A stretch of DNA of 64,000 bases, from assembly GCA_016222805.1 (NCBI GenBank), contig JACRQG010000028.1, positions 103,860-167,859 of the forward strand, written 5' to 3'. Every line of letters starts with the position of its first letter. Position 1 is the first letter of the stretch. Below are positions 29,699-38,827 of this stretch, piece after piece. The stretch is from Verrucomicrobiota bacterium (GTDB lineage: Bacteria; Verrucomicrobiota; Verrucomicrobiia; Opitutales; Opitutaceae). The notes below the pieces were generated by a model, which saw nothing but the letters and a program-made list of their open reading frames with translations, made no database searches and was not told where the DNA came from. Both the position numbers and the translations under genes were made by a program.

Positions 29699-29922
29699 GG
29701 CGGAGAGGCCTTGTCGGCGGAGGGGCAGTTTCGCCCGTCCGCCGCGCCGGGCCAGTTGGGCAAATTTCTCACCGAGTGGGAAGTCACCGAATCGTGTGGG
29801 CGCGGCGACCCCGCCGCGCGGGCGATCGCTTCGTTGGCAGGAAAGGGCGGGGTGGGATCGCTCCGCCCAGCCGGGCGTTGGCCCGTTTGCCCCAGTGAGG
29901 CTACCCTTCGAAGGAACCCGCT
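29699..29922. other. spacer after nrdA with one REP-like copy
   Basis: The spacer holds a divergent member of the palindrome family, gtgtgggcgcggcgaccccgccgcgc, at 29794-29819. No T-rich terminator is visible. Nothing else is supported. Confidence 0.4.
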
Positions 29923-31320
29923 TTACCGCCGGACTTGCGGTGACCCTCCGTCCCCCGCGGGAACGATGTCGGTGTGCCGGATGAGTCTCCGCACCTCCGC
30001 GACGATCGTCTCCTCGACCTCCGGAGTGAATGGCGCCGGCCGGCCAAAGTAGATCATCGCCTCGCCTCCTTCGTATCCGCCCTCCTCGAGGACACGACGC
30101 GACGGAATGTAGGCGAGAATGTCGTTCGAGTAACCGGCCACCCAGGTGTTGTCGAAGCCGTGCTCCCGCTTGAGCCTCAGCGCGTAGTCCGCGACGACCT
30201 CGCCGCCCAACGCGACCAACCGCATCCCCCGACCAAACTGCCACACCTGCACCGGATACGGATATCGATCCGGCAGGCGGCCATCCCGGGCGAGTTCCTC
30301 GAGGAGGCGCTGGGCGTGCAGGCGGATGAAGCGATTGGAGTCCTGAAGACGCGATTCCAGTTGGGCCCGGGTTGGCGGGGTCTGGAAGGGGACGTCGACA
30401 CGGTTGAACGTGGTCCGCAGCGGTCCGGCCAGCGGTGTCATCCGGTTTCGCAACACCTCCGCGGCGGCGGCGGCGAGGATCCGGCTGTAGGCGCGGGTGA
30501 GTTCCTCGTCGCGGCGGGGCAGGGCGTTGGCGTCGGCGCCGCATCCCTGGACGAACAGCGCCGTTGCGCCGGGGTGCTCCCGCTCAATTTCCGCCACGGC
30601 GTAGCCCGGCCAGTCTCCGTTGATCAGGTAGTCGTTCAGCGTCGTGGCGTGTGTGGCGTAGCCGACCACGATCGCGCGGAGGGCTCCCGCCGGATTCCGC
30701 ACGGCGAGCACGGGCACGTCGGGATCCACGGGACCTGGAAGCGAACGCTGGCGGGCGCGGCGCCGGTTGACCGCGATGCCGGCGAGACTCTGGCCAAACT
30801 CGAGCCGGGCGGGCGCGAGATCGGCGATGGCCGCGCCAATGGTCGCGACGGTGCGTTCCAGGAGAAACTGCGTGTAACGCCGCACGACTTCGCGCTGCGT
30901 GGCATCCAGTTCGTACAGGGGCATCAGGACGAGACCCGCGACCGGGCCGCTGTGCGTGTGGGAGACGTTGAGGATCAGCCGGTCTCGTTTGAGGCCGAAA
31001 CGCTGTTCGCATTGCGTGGCGATCGTTTCGGCCAATTCGCGTTCGATCCCCACGAGGTCCAGGGTCGTGAGCACTGCCGTCGTGCCGTCGGCATCCTGCA
31101 CCGCGACCGCGCGGACAAAGAGGTCCTGGCGCACACCCTCGGAAGGCCTGGTGCGGCTGCCAAAGCCGGCGAGCCAGATGGGTTCGGTGGGAGTGACGGT
31201 GGCTTTGGCGACGCCGGCTTTCCACGGGTAGGGGAGGGCGGCGGGCGCTGCGCCGGACAGCGCGTTCAGGCTGCCGAGGAGCAGCGCGACAATCAGGGCG
31301 GGGGCGAAGCGGGCAGGCAC
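29923..31320 (-). CDS. neutral/alkaline ceramidase-family secreted protein
   Basis: A 465-residue protein, with a GTG start at 31320 chosen because it gives a signal peptide (VPARFAPALIVALLLGSLNALSGA). The upstream ORF extension is a shadow. The family pattern starts with WKAGVAKATVTPTEPIWLAGFGSR. The zinc-site signature SHTHSGPVAG near residue 130 and the second His in YATHATTLND follow, then GDWPGYAVAEIE and a FVQGCGADANALPR loop where ceramidases place the catalytic Ser region. The C-terminal domain includes VVALGGEVVADYALRLK. Planctomycete and verrucomicrobial genomes carry many such 'neutral/alkaline non-lysosomal ceramidase' proteins of unknown substrate. It is divergent from the DUF1080 gene at 31534. 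Confidence 0.85.
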   Translation of the reverse strand: MPARFAPALIVALLLGSLNALSGAAPAALPYPWKAGVAKATVTPTEPIWLAGFGSRTRPSEGVRQDLFVRAVAVQDADGTTAVLTTLDLVGIERELAETIATQCEQRFGLKRDRLILNVSHTHSGPVAGLVLMPLYELDATQREVVRRYTQFLLERTVATIGAAIADLAPARLEFGQSLAGIAVNRRRARQRSLPGPVDPDVPVLAVRNPAGALRAIVVGYATHATTLNDYLINGDWPGYAVAEIEREHPGATALFVQGCGADANALPRRDEELTRAYSRILAAAAAEVLRNRMTPLAGPLRTTFNRVDVPFQTPPTRAQLESRLQDSNRFIRLHAQRLLEELARDGRLPDRYPYPVQVWQFGRGMRLVALGGEVVADYALRLKREHGFDNTWVAGYSNDILAYIPSRRVLEEGGYEGGEAMIYFGRPAPFTPEVEETIVAEVRRLIRHTDIVPAGDGGSPQVRR

Positions 31321-31533
31321 GGGAGCGGGGGCTGCCTCCGTGTGGGGGCGGAGGCGAACGGTGTCAAACCGCGGCCACCGTCCCGGAGCGCCGGAGAAAG
31401 GGCCGCGTCCAGAACGGGGGTGACCAGCCGTGCGCCGCGGCGCGGAACGACGACCAGAGTTCCGGGCATGCTGGAATTCGGCCTTTCCGGGCCCGGTGTC
31501 GTCGATCAGTCTCCGGATGATCCCTTCTTCCCG

Positions 31534-32286
31534 ATGCGTCGTTGTCTTGGAATGATCGCCTTTGTCCTCGTTGCATCGCCGCTGCTCGCGGCCTCGCCGG
31601 CAGCCGCCCCGGCTGGCAAATGGATGTCGCTCTTCGATGGACAGTCGCTGGCCGGCTGGCAGGTACGCTGTTTGCCGGCGGATGCCGGCAAGGTCTTCTG
31701 GTCGGTCCGCGATGGGGCGATCGAATGCGACTCTCTCGGGCGCAAGGAGCACGATTACGTCTGGCTGATGCACGAAGGGGAGTGGGGTGACTTCGAACTC
31801 GAGCTGGAATTTCAGGCCTTCCGGTCGTCTCCCGGAAACACCGGCGTGCAGATTCGGAGTCGCTACGACGCCAGCGCGACGGCCCCGAAAGGAGGCTGGC
31901 TCGACGGTCCACAGATCGATCTTCACCCTCCGGCACCCTTCCGGACCGGATTGATCTACGACGAGACCCGGACCGAGAAGCGCTGGATCTTTCCGAGTCG
32001 CCCGTCCTCGAAGCTCGATCCGCTGCCGCTCCCGCCGGGTTTCACGTTTCGCTACGCGGAAGATGGGGGTGGCTGGAATCACCTTCGCCTCGTGGCGCGA
32101 GGCACGAAAATCCAGACGGTGCTGAATGGGGTCACGATGGCGGATTTCGATGGTCGGGGCATTCTCGACAACGAGGAGCACCGGCGCCTGAACGTCGGCC
32201 TGCGGGGGCAGGTGGCGCTGCAATTGCACGTGCGCGACGAACTGAAAGTGCGCTTTCGCGCCCTCCGCCTCCGGGAGCTGCCCTAG
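31534..32286 (+). CDS. secreted DUF1080 (3-keto-disaccharide hydrolase-like) protein
   Basis: A 250-residue protein starting at the ATG at 31534 (MRRCLGMIAFVLVASPLLAAS), a signal peptide; the large upstream ORF extension is a shadow of the ceramidase gene. The single DUF1080 domain shows WMSLFDGQSLAGWQV, VFWSVRDGAIECDS, FELELEFQAFRSSPGNTGVQIRS and a final LKVRFRALRLREL strand. It is the second DUF1080 protein of the window and differs clearly from the one at 399-1148, so it is not a recent duplicate. The likely role is hydrolysis of 3-keto-glycosides outside the cytoplasm. Confidence 0.85.
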   Translation: MRRCLGMIAFVLVASPLLAASPAAAPAGKWMSLFDGQSLAGWQVRCLPADAGKVFWSVRDGAIECDSLGRKEHDYVWLMHEGEWGDFELELEFQAFRSSPGNTGVQIRSRYDASATAPKGGWLDGPQIDLHPPAPFRTGLIYDETRTEKRWIFPSRPSSKLDPLPLPPGFTFRYAEDGGGWNHLRLVARGTKIQTVLNGVTMADFDGRGILDNEEHRRLNVGLRGQVALQLHVRDELKVRFRALRLRELP

Positions 32287-32319
32287 CCGGCCTACATCCC
32301 GGCGCGGCTCAAGTCCGCT

Positions 32320-32500
32320 ATCGAAGGACGAAACATCGCACGGTGTAGCCGGCCGCGTTGAGGCCGGCCTCGACTCGGGGATCGAAGGCCCCGGCCGGGG
32401 TCGCCGCCCCCGGCGACAACAGAACCATCGCGCACCGGTGCGAAGGGGATCGATACCCGTACACTCCTCCGAAGGTGTGCATCCGGGCCAACGAAGCTGC
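32320..32500. repeat. ~180-bp direct repeat, copy 1
   Basis: Starts atcgaaggacgaaacatcgc and ends acgaagctgc. It matches copy 2 at 32543-32720 with only a few substitutions and a small indel near the end (cctccgaagg versus ccggagg). It contains inner palindromes such as cgcaccggtgcg and a ggccggggtcgcc core like the dispersed REP-like family. Confidence 0.8.
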
Positions 32501-32542
32501 CTGAGGCGGAGCCGAAAGCGTGGCCGTGCGGCAAGGGCCGCG

Positions 32543-32720
32543 ATCGAAGGACGAAACCTCGCACGGTGTAGCCGGCCGCGTTGAGGCCGGCCTCGACTCG
32601 GGGATCGAAGGCCCCGGCCGGGGTCGCCGCCCCCGGCGACAACAGAATCATCGCGCACCGGTGCGAAGGGGATCGATACCCGTACACTCCGGAGGTGTGC
32701 CTCCGGGCTGACGAAGCTGC
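32543..32720. repeat. ~180-bp direct repeat, copy 2
   Basis: The second copy of the element at 32320-32500, separated by about 42 bp that include the phrase gaaagcgtggccg, also seen at 22324. The near identity points to recent tandem duplication or gene conversion. Confidence 0.8.
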
Positions 32721-32737
32721 ACTTGAGAACCCGCTAT

Positions 32738-33742
<1,005 letters not shown>

Positions 33743-33871
33743 GGCCGCAGCCTGCTGGGGCCGGTAGCGGATCGCGAGCCCTCTCCTGGCAGACCCTTTC
33801 CCGCCGGAGTCGCCTCCGGCCTTGCCGCCGGTGTTTTCGAGGATAACCTCCCGGGTTGACCCACCCACCCC

Positions 33872-35029
33872 ATGAAGACCCTTCGATTGTACTATGCCAC
33901 GAACCGCAAGCACCAGGGCAAGGACCGCTGGCAACCCATCGGCTACGACACCCGGTTCAGCGACGACGGCGCGGAGAACCTGCGCTTCGGCGTCGTGGAA
34001 CTCGATGCCGACGAAGCGGTGATCGCCAGGCATCTCGGTGCTGACTGCGGCTTTGGTCGCGGCGACGGCAACGCCCTCGCCGGAGCGTTTGGCCGGCAAC
34101 TGAAACGGGGTGAGGCGCGCATCTCCCCCTACCGCGAGGCGATCGACGCGGCCAAGCCGGACGCAGTGCAGCCTGCCCGCGCCTTCGGCTCGCAGGCGAT
34201 GTTTGGGGATCTGCAGGATGCCATGCGGAAGAGCAGCGACGTGCTGGTCTACATCCACGGATTCAACGTCAGCTGGAACGATGCGGTGGCTTCCGCCCTG
34301 GCCCTGCAGGAAAGCCTCAACCAGTCCGACCAGGGCAAACCGGATCAGCAGGTCCTCGTCGTGCTCTTCTCCTGGCCCTCCGATGGCAAGGCCCTGCCGT
34401 ATGTTTCCTACAAGTCCGACCGGGTGGAGGCGCGGGCCTCCGGCGGCGCGGTCGGCCGGGCCCTGCTCAAGCTGCGGGATTTCCTGCTCAAGGTGCGCAC
34501 CCTGGATGCCCGCGGCCGGGATGTCGCCTGCGGCCAGGAACTCCATCTCCTGTGCCATTCCATGGGCAACTACGTGCTGCAATGCGCCCTGGAGCGGATG
34601 CACGAGCACACGCCGGGCAACTCCTTCCCGCGCCTCTTCGAGCATGTCTTCCTGTGCGCCCCCGATGTCGACGATACCGCGCTGGAGCCGGGCCAGCCGC
34701 TGGGGGCCGTGCACGAACTCGCGATGCACGTGACCGTGTACTACAACCGCGAGGATGTGGCGATGTACGTCTCCGACTATACCAAGGGGAACGCGGAGCG
34801 ACTCGGGCACAACGGGGCCGCCCGGCCGGCGCAGTTGCACAACAAGGTGCACCAGGTCGACTGCTCACCGATCGTCACGGGAACGGTGGAGCACAGCTAT
34901 TATCAGGACGGTCGCGTCAACCAGGACCTCCGGATGAGCATCGCCAGCGTGGATTTCGACTCGCCGGCCCGCACGCGCCGCCGGAGCTACGACCTGCCCA
35001 ACGTCTGGGTCCTCGGTCGGACCGAATAG
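33872..35029 (+). CDS. DUF900 alpha/beta-hydrolase
   Basis: A 385-residue protein of the DUF900 branch of the alpha/beta-hydrolase superfamily. It starts with [17 protein letters not shown], typical of the family. The oxyanion-hole strand [16 protein letters not shown] is followed by [19 protein letters not shown], the nucleophile elbow [12 protein letters not shown] (Cys replaces the first Gly of GxSxG), a candidate catalytic Asp in LCAPDVDDT, and a late His in [10 protein letters not shown]. There is no signal peptide. It is an esterase or lipase-like enzyme of unknown substrate. The 3' end faces the EF-hand gene across a hairpin. Confidence 0.85.
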   Translation: MKTLRLYYATNRKHQGKDRWQPIGYDTRFSDDGAENLRFGVVELDADEAVIARHLGADCGFGRGDGNALAGAFGRQLKRGEARISPYREAIDAAKPDAVQPARAFGSQAMFGDLQDAMRKSSDVLVYIHGFNVSWNDAVASALALQESLNQSDQGKPDQQVLVVLFSWPSDGKALPYVSYKSDRVEARASGGAVGRALLKLRDFLLKVRTLDARGRDVACGQELHLLCHSMGNYVLQCALERMHEHTPGNSFPRLFEHVFLCAPDVDDTALEPGQPLGAVHELAMHVTVYYNREDVAMYVSDYTKGNAERLGHNGAARPAQLHNKVHQVDCSPIVTGTVEHSYYQDGRVNQDLRMSIASVDFDSPARTRRRSYDLPNVWVLGRTE

Positions 35030-35032
35030 GAG

Positions 35033-35070
35033 GGGTGGAGCCGGCCCGTTCGAAGCCGCCGGCCCCACCC
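35033..35070. terminator. hairpin between convergent DUF900 and EF-hand genes
   Basis: Arms gggtgg-a-gccggc and gccggc-c-ccaccc pair with one mismatch around a 12-base loop. It fills the 56-bp gap between two convergent genes, which fits a bidirectional terminator, but no T-run follows. Confidence 0.45.
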
Positions 35071-35085
35071 GACCGGAAGCGGCGC

Positions 35086-35379
35086 TCAGTCCGCGCTCTT
35101 CTTCTTGCCGCCCTTCTTTTCGCCACCGCCGGCGTTGAATTCCTCGCGGCTGAGGAATCCGTCCTTGTTCTTGTCCAGGTCGGCGAACTTGGCCTTGGCG
35201 GCCGGTTCGTCGAGCTTGCCCTTCATCGCGGCGACGTACTCGGTCGAGGAGACCTTGCCGTCACCGTTGGTATCGGCGGCCACGAACGGGCCCTTCTTCT
35301 TGGCTTCGTCCGCGGCGTGCAACGCCAGCGGGAGACTCAGGCAGGCGGCCAGGGCCGCGGTCAGGAGTGATTTCTTCAT
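35086..35379 (-). CDS. small secreted EF-hand protein
   Basis: A 97-residue protein. The signal peptide (MKKSLLTAALAACLSLPLALHA) is followed by two canonical EF-hand loops, DTNGDGKVSSTE near residue 37 and DKNKDGFLSREE near residue 69, each with Asp at positions 1, 3 and 5 and Glu at 12. A Gly/Lys tail (GGGEKKGGKKKSAD) follows. Exported calcium-binding proteins of this size are common in planctomycetes and verrucomicrobia, but their role is unknown. The start codon lies 261 bp from the divergent DUF1549 gene. Confidence 0.9.
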   Translation of the reverse strand: MKKSLLTAALAACLSLPLALHAADEAKKKGPFVAADTNGDGKVSSTEYVAAMKGKLDEPAAKAKFADLDKNKDGFLSREEFNAGGGEKKGGKKKSAD

Positions 35380-35640
35380 GGTGATCGAAGGATCGCGGGC
35401 TTCGACGCCCGGCCGGCGGCGGATCGATCGGGGTTTTCGCAACCGTCCTCCGGCGGAGCGGGATAAGCGACACGGAAGTTTGAATACAGGGGGTGACGGC
35501 TTCGCCTTCCGTCCGGGCTTCCGCCGGTCGCGCGCGGTCCGGCCGGCGGCGACAAGATTCGCGTGATTTTGGTCAAACGACGCGCAGACTCCTGGGGGCC
35601 TTTTGGAAACGATCCCCGGGTCTCCAACGTCTCCTGCGCC

Positions 35641-37410
35641 ATGGCCCCTACTTGCGGTATCCTGCCTGATCGTGCCTTGGCCCTGGTGCGAATGGTTTTG
35701 GCGGGGATATTGCTGGCGGCGGCGGTCGGGTGGTCTTCGGCGGCGGCACCGGCGACGGCCGTGTTCGAGAGCCCGGCGGCTCCGCCGGTGGCGGGGCGCA
35801 TCGACGAACTGGTCTTTGCCCAGCTTGCGCGCCTGAACCTCCCGCCCGTGCTGTGTTCGGATGCGGTGTTTGTCCGGCGGGCTTTCCTCGACATCACCGG
35901 CACCCTGCCGACGGCGGCCGAGGTTCGGGCCTTCCTGGCGGATCCGGACACCGCGAACAAGCGACGCCGGCTGATCGACACGCTGCTCGAGCGCCCGGAG
36001 TACGCGGACTACTGGGCGATGAAGTGGGGCGATCTCCTGCGCATCAAGGCGGAGTTCCCGGTGAACCTGTGGCCCAATGCGGCCCAGGCCTACCACCGCT
36101 GGGTGCGGGCGGCGGTGGCCTCGAATCTGCCGTACGACCGGTTCGCGCGCGAGTTGTTGACTGCCAGCGGGAGCAACTTCCGGGTGGGGCCCGCCAATTT
36201 CTACCGGGCCATCCAGAACCGGACCCCGGAGGGAATCGCCGTGGCGGTGGCGTTGACCTTCATGGGGGCACGGGCCGAGAACTGGCCGGCGGAACGGCGG
36301 GCGGACATGGCGGTGTTCTTTTCCCAGGTGGGCTACAAGCCCACCAGCGAGTGGAAGGAGGAACACGTGTTTTGGGATCCCCTGGGCACGAGCGCGGCGA
36401 CGGGCAACACGGCGCCCGGACGTCCGGCGGTGGCGACGATCGCCGAAACGCTGGCCAAGGCGCCGGCGGTGGCCCCGGTGCCGCCGTCGACGGCGCCGGA
36501 CAAGCCGAGAAACGCCCGCCTGCCGGACGGAACGACGGTGGTCCTGCCGCCGGACCGCGATCCGCGCGAGGTGTTCGCCGACTGGCTGGTCGATGCGAAG
36601 AATCCCTCCTTCACGCATCCCATCGCGAACCGGGTGTGGTCGTGGTTCCTCGGCCGGGGCATCGTGCAAGAACCCGACGATTTTCGGGCCGACAATCCCC
36701 CTGCCAATCCAGCCTTGCTGGCGTACCTGGCGGACGAACTGGTCTCCCACCGTTTTGATCTGAAGCATCTGTTCCGCCTCATCCTCAATTCCAGCACCTA
36801 TCAGATGACGGCCATGCCGCGCGGGACGACGCCGGAGGCGGCGGCCGCGTTTGCGAGTTATCCGCTGCGCCGTCTCGACGCCGAGGTGCTGATCGACGCG
36901 ATCAACCGGATCACCGGCACGACCGACCTCTACACCAGTCCGATCCCGGAGCCGTACACGTACATTCCGGCGGACATGCCTGCGGTCGCGATCGCGGACG
37001 GCAGCATCACGAGCCCCTTCCTCGCCCTGTTCGGCCGTTCGGCGCGGGCCACGGGCATGGAAAACGAGCGCGACCACAAGCCGGTGCCGGCGCAGTGGTT
37101 GCACCTCCTGAATTCGAGCCACATCCAGCGCAAGCTGGAGCAGGGGCCGAAACTCAAGGCGGTGCTCGATTCGGGCAAGGCACCGGCGGCCGTCGTGGAG
37201 GAACTGTACCTGACCTTTCTCTCGCGGTTTCCCACCGAGGCCGAGCAGAAGGAGGCCGCCACGCTTGGCCAGCTCCAGACCGTGCGGCCCGCCAAGGGCG
37301 CCAAGGCGCCGCCCGGTCCCCCCAAGACCGTGCTCGTCAAGCGCCGCGAGGACTGGCTGGACCTCGCCTGGGCCCTGCTGAACAGCTCCGAGTTTCTTTT
37401 CCGTCACTAG
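35641..37410 (+). CDS. DUF1549/DUF1553 protein
   Basis: About 589 residues; the start at 35641 or 35692 (MVLAGILLAAAVGWSSAAA, a signal peptide) is preferred over the track start at 35563. DUF1549 occupies about residues 55-260 (RIDELVFAQLARLNLPPVLCSDAVFVRRAFLDITGTLPT and YADYWAMKWGDLLRIK). DUF1553 follows (REVFADWLVDAKNPSFTHPIANRVWSWFLGRGIVQEPDDFR, HLFRLILNSSTYQ). Unlike the 973-residue relative at 46459-49380 it lacks the N-terminal PSCyt1 haem domain (no CxxCH). These proteins accompany DUF1501 proteins in PVC-group genomes and are thought to be envelope-associated redox proteins of unknown substrate. It is the first gene of a three-gene operon. Confidence 0.85.
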   Translation: MAPTCGILPDRALALVRMVLAGILLAAAVGWSSAAAPATAVFESPAAPPVAGRIDELVFAQLARLNLPPVLCSDAVFVRRAFLDITGTLPTAAEVRAFLADPDTANKRRRLIDTLLERPEYADYWAMKWGDLLRIKAEFPVNLWPNAAQAYHRWVRAAVASNLPYDRFARELLTASGSNFRVGPANFYRAIQNRTPEGIAVAVALTFMGARAENWPAERRADMAVFFSQVGYKPTSEWKEEHVFWDPLGTSAATGNTAPGRPAVATIAETLAKAPAVAPVPPSTAPDKPRNARLPDGTTVVLPPDRDPREVFADWLVDAKNPSFTHPIANRVWSWFLGRGIVQEPDDFRADNPPANPALLAYLADELVSHRFDLKHLFRLILNSSTYQMTAMPRGTTPEAAAAFASYPLRRLDAEVLIDAINRITGTTDLYTSPIPEPYTYIPADMPAVAIADGSITSPFLALFGRSARATGMENERDHKPVPAQWLHLLNSSHIQRKLEQGPKLKAVLDSGKAPAAVVEELYLTFLSRFPTEAEQKEAATLGQLQTVRPAKGAKAPPGPPKTVLVKRREDWLDLAWALLNSSEFLFRH

Positions 37411-37438
37411 TCCGGACCCTCGACCCAAGGACCCCTCC

Positions 37439-38827
37439 ATGAACCCGCTCACCCCTCCCGCCTTCTCCCAAGTGCCCCTGGGCATGAGCCTCAGCCTGCC
37501 CATGACACGGCGCGACGCCCTGCGCGTGGGTCTGTTCAGCACCGCGGGCATGCTGTTTGCGGACGGTTCCGTGATGGGCGCACCTGCTCCCGTCGCGCCA
37601 GCAGCGTCGCCAGTGAAGGCGCGGGCCCGTTCGGTCATTCAGATTTTCCTGTGGGGCGGCATGTCGCACATCGACACGTGGGATCCGAAACCCGAGGCCG
37701 GGTACGACTACATGGGCGAGTTTGCGAAGGCGATTCCGACCAACGTCGATGGCATCCGGGTGGGCGAGCTCTTCCCGAATCTCGCCAAGCAGGCGGACAA
37801 GTACGCCCTGATTCGGAGCATGACCCACCGCAACAACGGCCACGAGACGGCGGCGTACCTCATGCAGACCGCGCACGCCCCCGGCGAGCGGCTGGCCTAT
37901 CCGAGTGTCGGTGCGGTTTTCTCGCTCTTCAAGAGCCCGACCTACAAGGGCATGATTCCGCCCTATGTCGTGCTGACGCAGCCGCAGGGGCGCTTTTCCG
38001 AGGAGGGGTTTCTCGGTCCCAAGCTGAAGCCGTTTGCCACGGGCGGCGATCCGAACGCCCCCCGGTTCGAGGTTGAAGGGGTGGTCTCCCGCGGAGTGAC
38101 CGATGCCCGGCAGAAGGCGCGGCGGGAATTGCTGCAGAAGATGGACACGATGGGGGCCGCCATGGCCGCAAGTCCGCAGCTCCGTGCCTCCGAGGAGGCC
38201 AAGAGGCAGGCCTATGACCTAATCCTGGGCGAGGGGCGCGAGTACTTCGATCTCTCCAAGGAGAAGCCGGCGCTGCGCGACCGCTATGGCCGGCACACCT
38301 TCGGGCAGGATTGCCTGGCCGCGCGGCGCCTTGTCGAGGCGGGGGTGCCCTACATCGTGATCAACTACCCCGGTGGCTGGGACACGCACAGCAATCACTT
38401 CGCGACCATGCGACGGCAATGCCCGCAGCTGGATCAGGGTCTCGCCGCCCTCCTGCAGGATCTGCAGGAGCGTGGCCTCTTGGAAACCACGATCGTCTGG
38501 TGCTGCGGTGAGTTTGGCCGCGGTCCCAAGGTCGACTGGCAGCCGCCGTGGAACGGTGGGCGCAACCACTACGGCAACGTCTTCACCGCCCTGGTGGCCG
38601 GTGGCGGATTCAAGGGCGGGCAGATTGTCGGCGAGTCCGACAAGCGGGCCGAGGAGGTGAAGAACCGCCCGGTGTACCCGGTCGACTTGTTGGGCAGCAT
38701 CTATGCCCTCGGCGGCATCGATGCTTCGGCCAAGTTGCCTCACCCGATGGGGGCTGAGGCCCATGTGCTGCCCGCGGCGTCCGAAGGGGCGAAGTCGGGC
38801 GGACTGCTGAAGGAAATCATGGCATGA
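37439..38827 (+). CDS. DUF1501 protein (sulfatase/phosphatase-like fold)
   Basis: A 462-residue protein with a Tat-like N-terminus (TRRDALRVGLFSTAGMLFADG). Family features are IQIFLWGGMSHIDTWDPKPEA, an early metal-binding motif of the alkaline-phosphatase-like fold, RYGRHTFGQDCLAARRLVEAGVPYIVI, GWDTHSNHF, IVWCCGEFGRGPKVD and GGRNHYGN. It follows the DUF1549/DUF1553 gene by 28 bp and overlaps the next gene by 4 bp (ATGA), so the three are co-translated. DUF1501 and DUF1549/DUF1553 partners very probably form a functional pair at the envelope. The substrate is unknown. Confidence 0.9.
   Translation: MNPLTPPAFSQVPLGMSLSLPMTRRDALRVGLFSTAGMLFADGSVMGAPAPVAPAASPVKARARSVIQIFLWGGMSHIDTWDPKPEAGYDYMGEFAKAIPTNVDGIRVGELFPNLAKQADKYALIRSMTHRNNGHETAAYLMQTAHAPGERLAYPSVGAVFSLFKSPTYKGMIPPYVVLTQPQGRFSEEGFLGPKLKPFATGGDPNAPRFEVEGVVSRGVTDARQKARRELLQKMDTMGAAMAASPQLRASEEAKRQAYDLILGEGREYFDLSKEKPALRDRYGRHTFGQDCLAARRLVEAGVPYIVINYPGGWDTHSNHFATMRRQCPQLDQGLAALLQDLQERGLLETTIVWCCGEFGRGPKVDWQPPWNGGRNHYGNVFTALVAGGGFKGGQIVGESDKRAEEVKNRPVYPVDLLGSIYALGGIDASAKLPHPMGAEAHVLPAASEGAKSGGLLKEIMA

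Larger units (their letters stand above)
32287..32737. other. intergenic region made of two long direct repeats
   Basis: The 451-bp spacer between the DUF1080 and aldo/keto reductase genes (converging ends) consists mainly of a ~180-bp sequence present twice, plus GC-rich palindromes. ORFs that cross it are repeat artefacts. Confidence 0.6.

Noticed and set aside
29923-32658. Full 911-codon minus ORF as one protein
   Set aside because: Only the part from 31320 down is the ceramidase-family protein; the rest is opposite the DUF1080 gene and crosses direct repeats.
32320-32720. Direct repeats as a CRISPR array
   Set aside because: There are only two long units with no short regular spacers and no cas genes.
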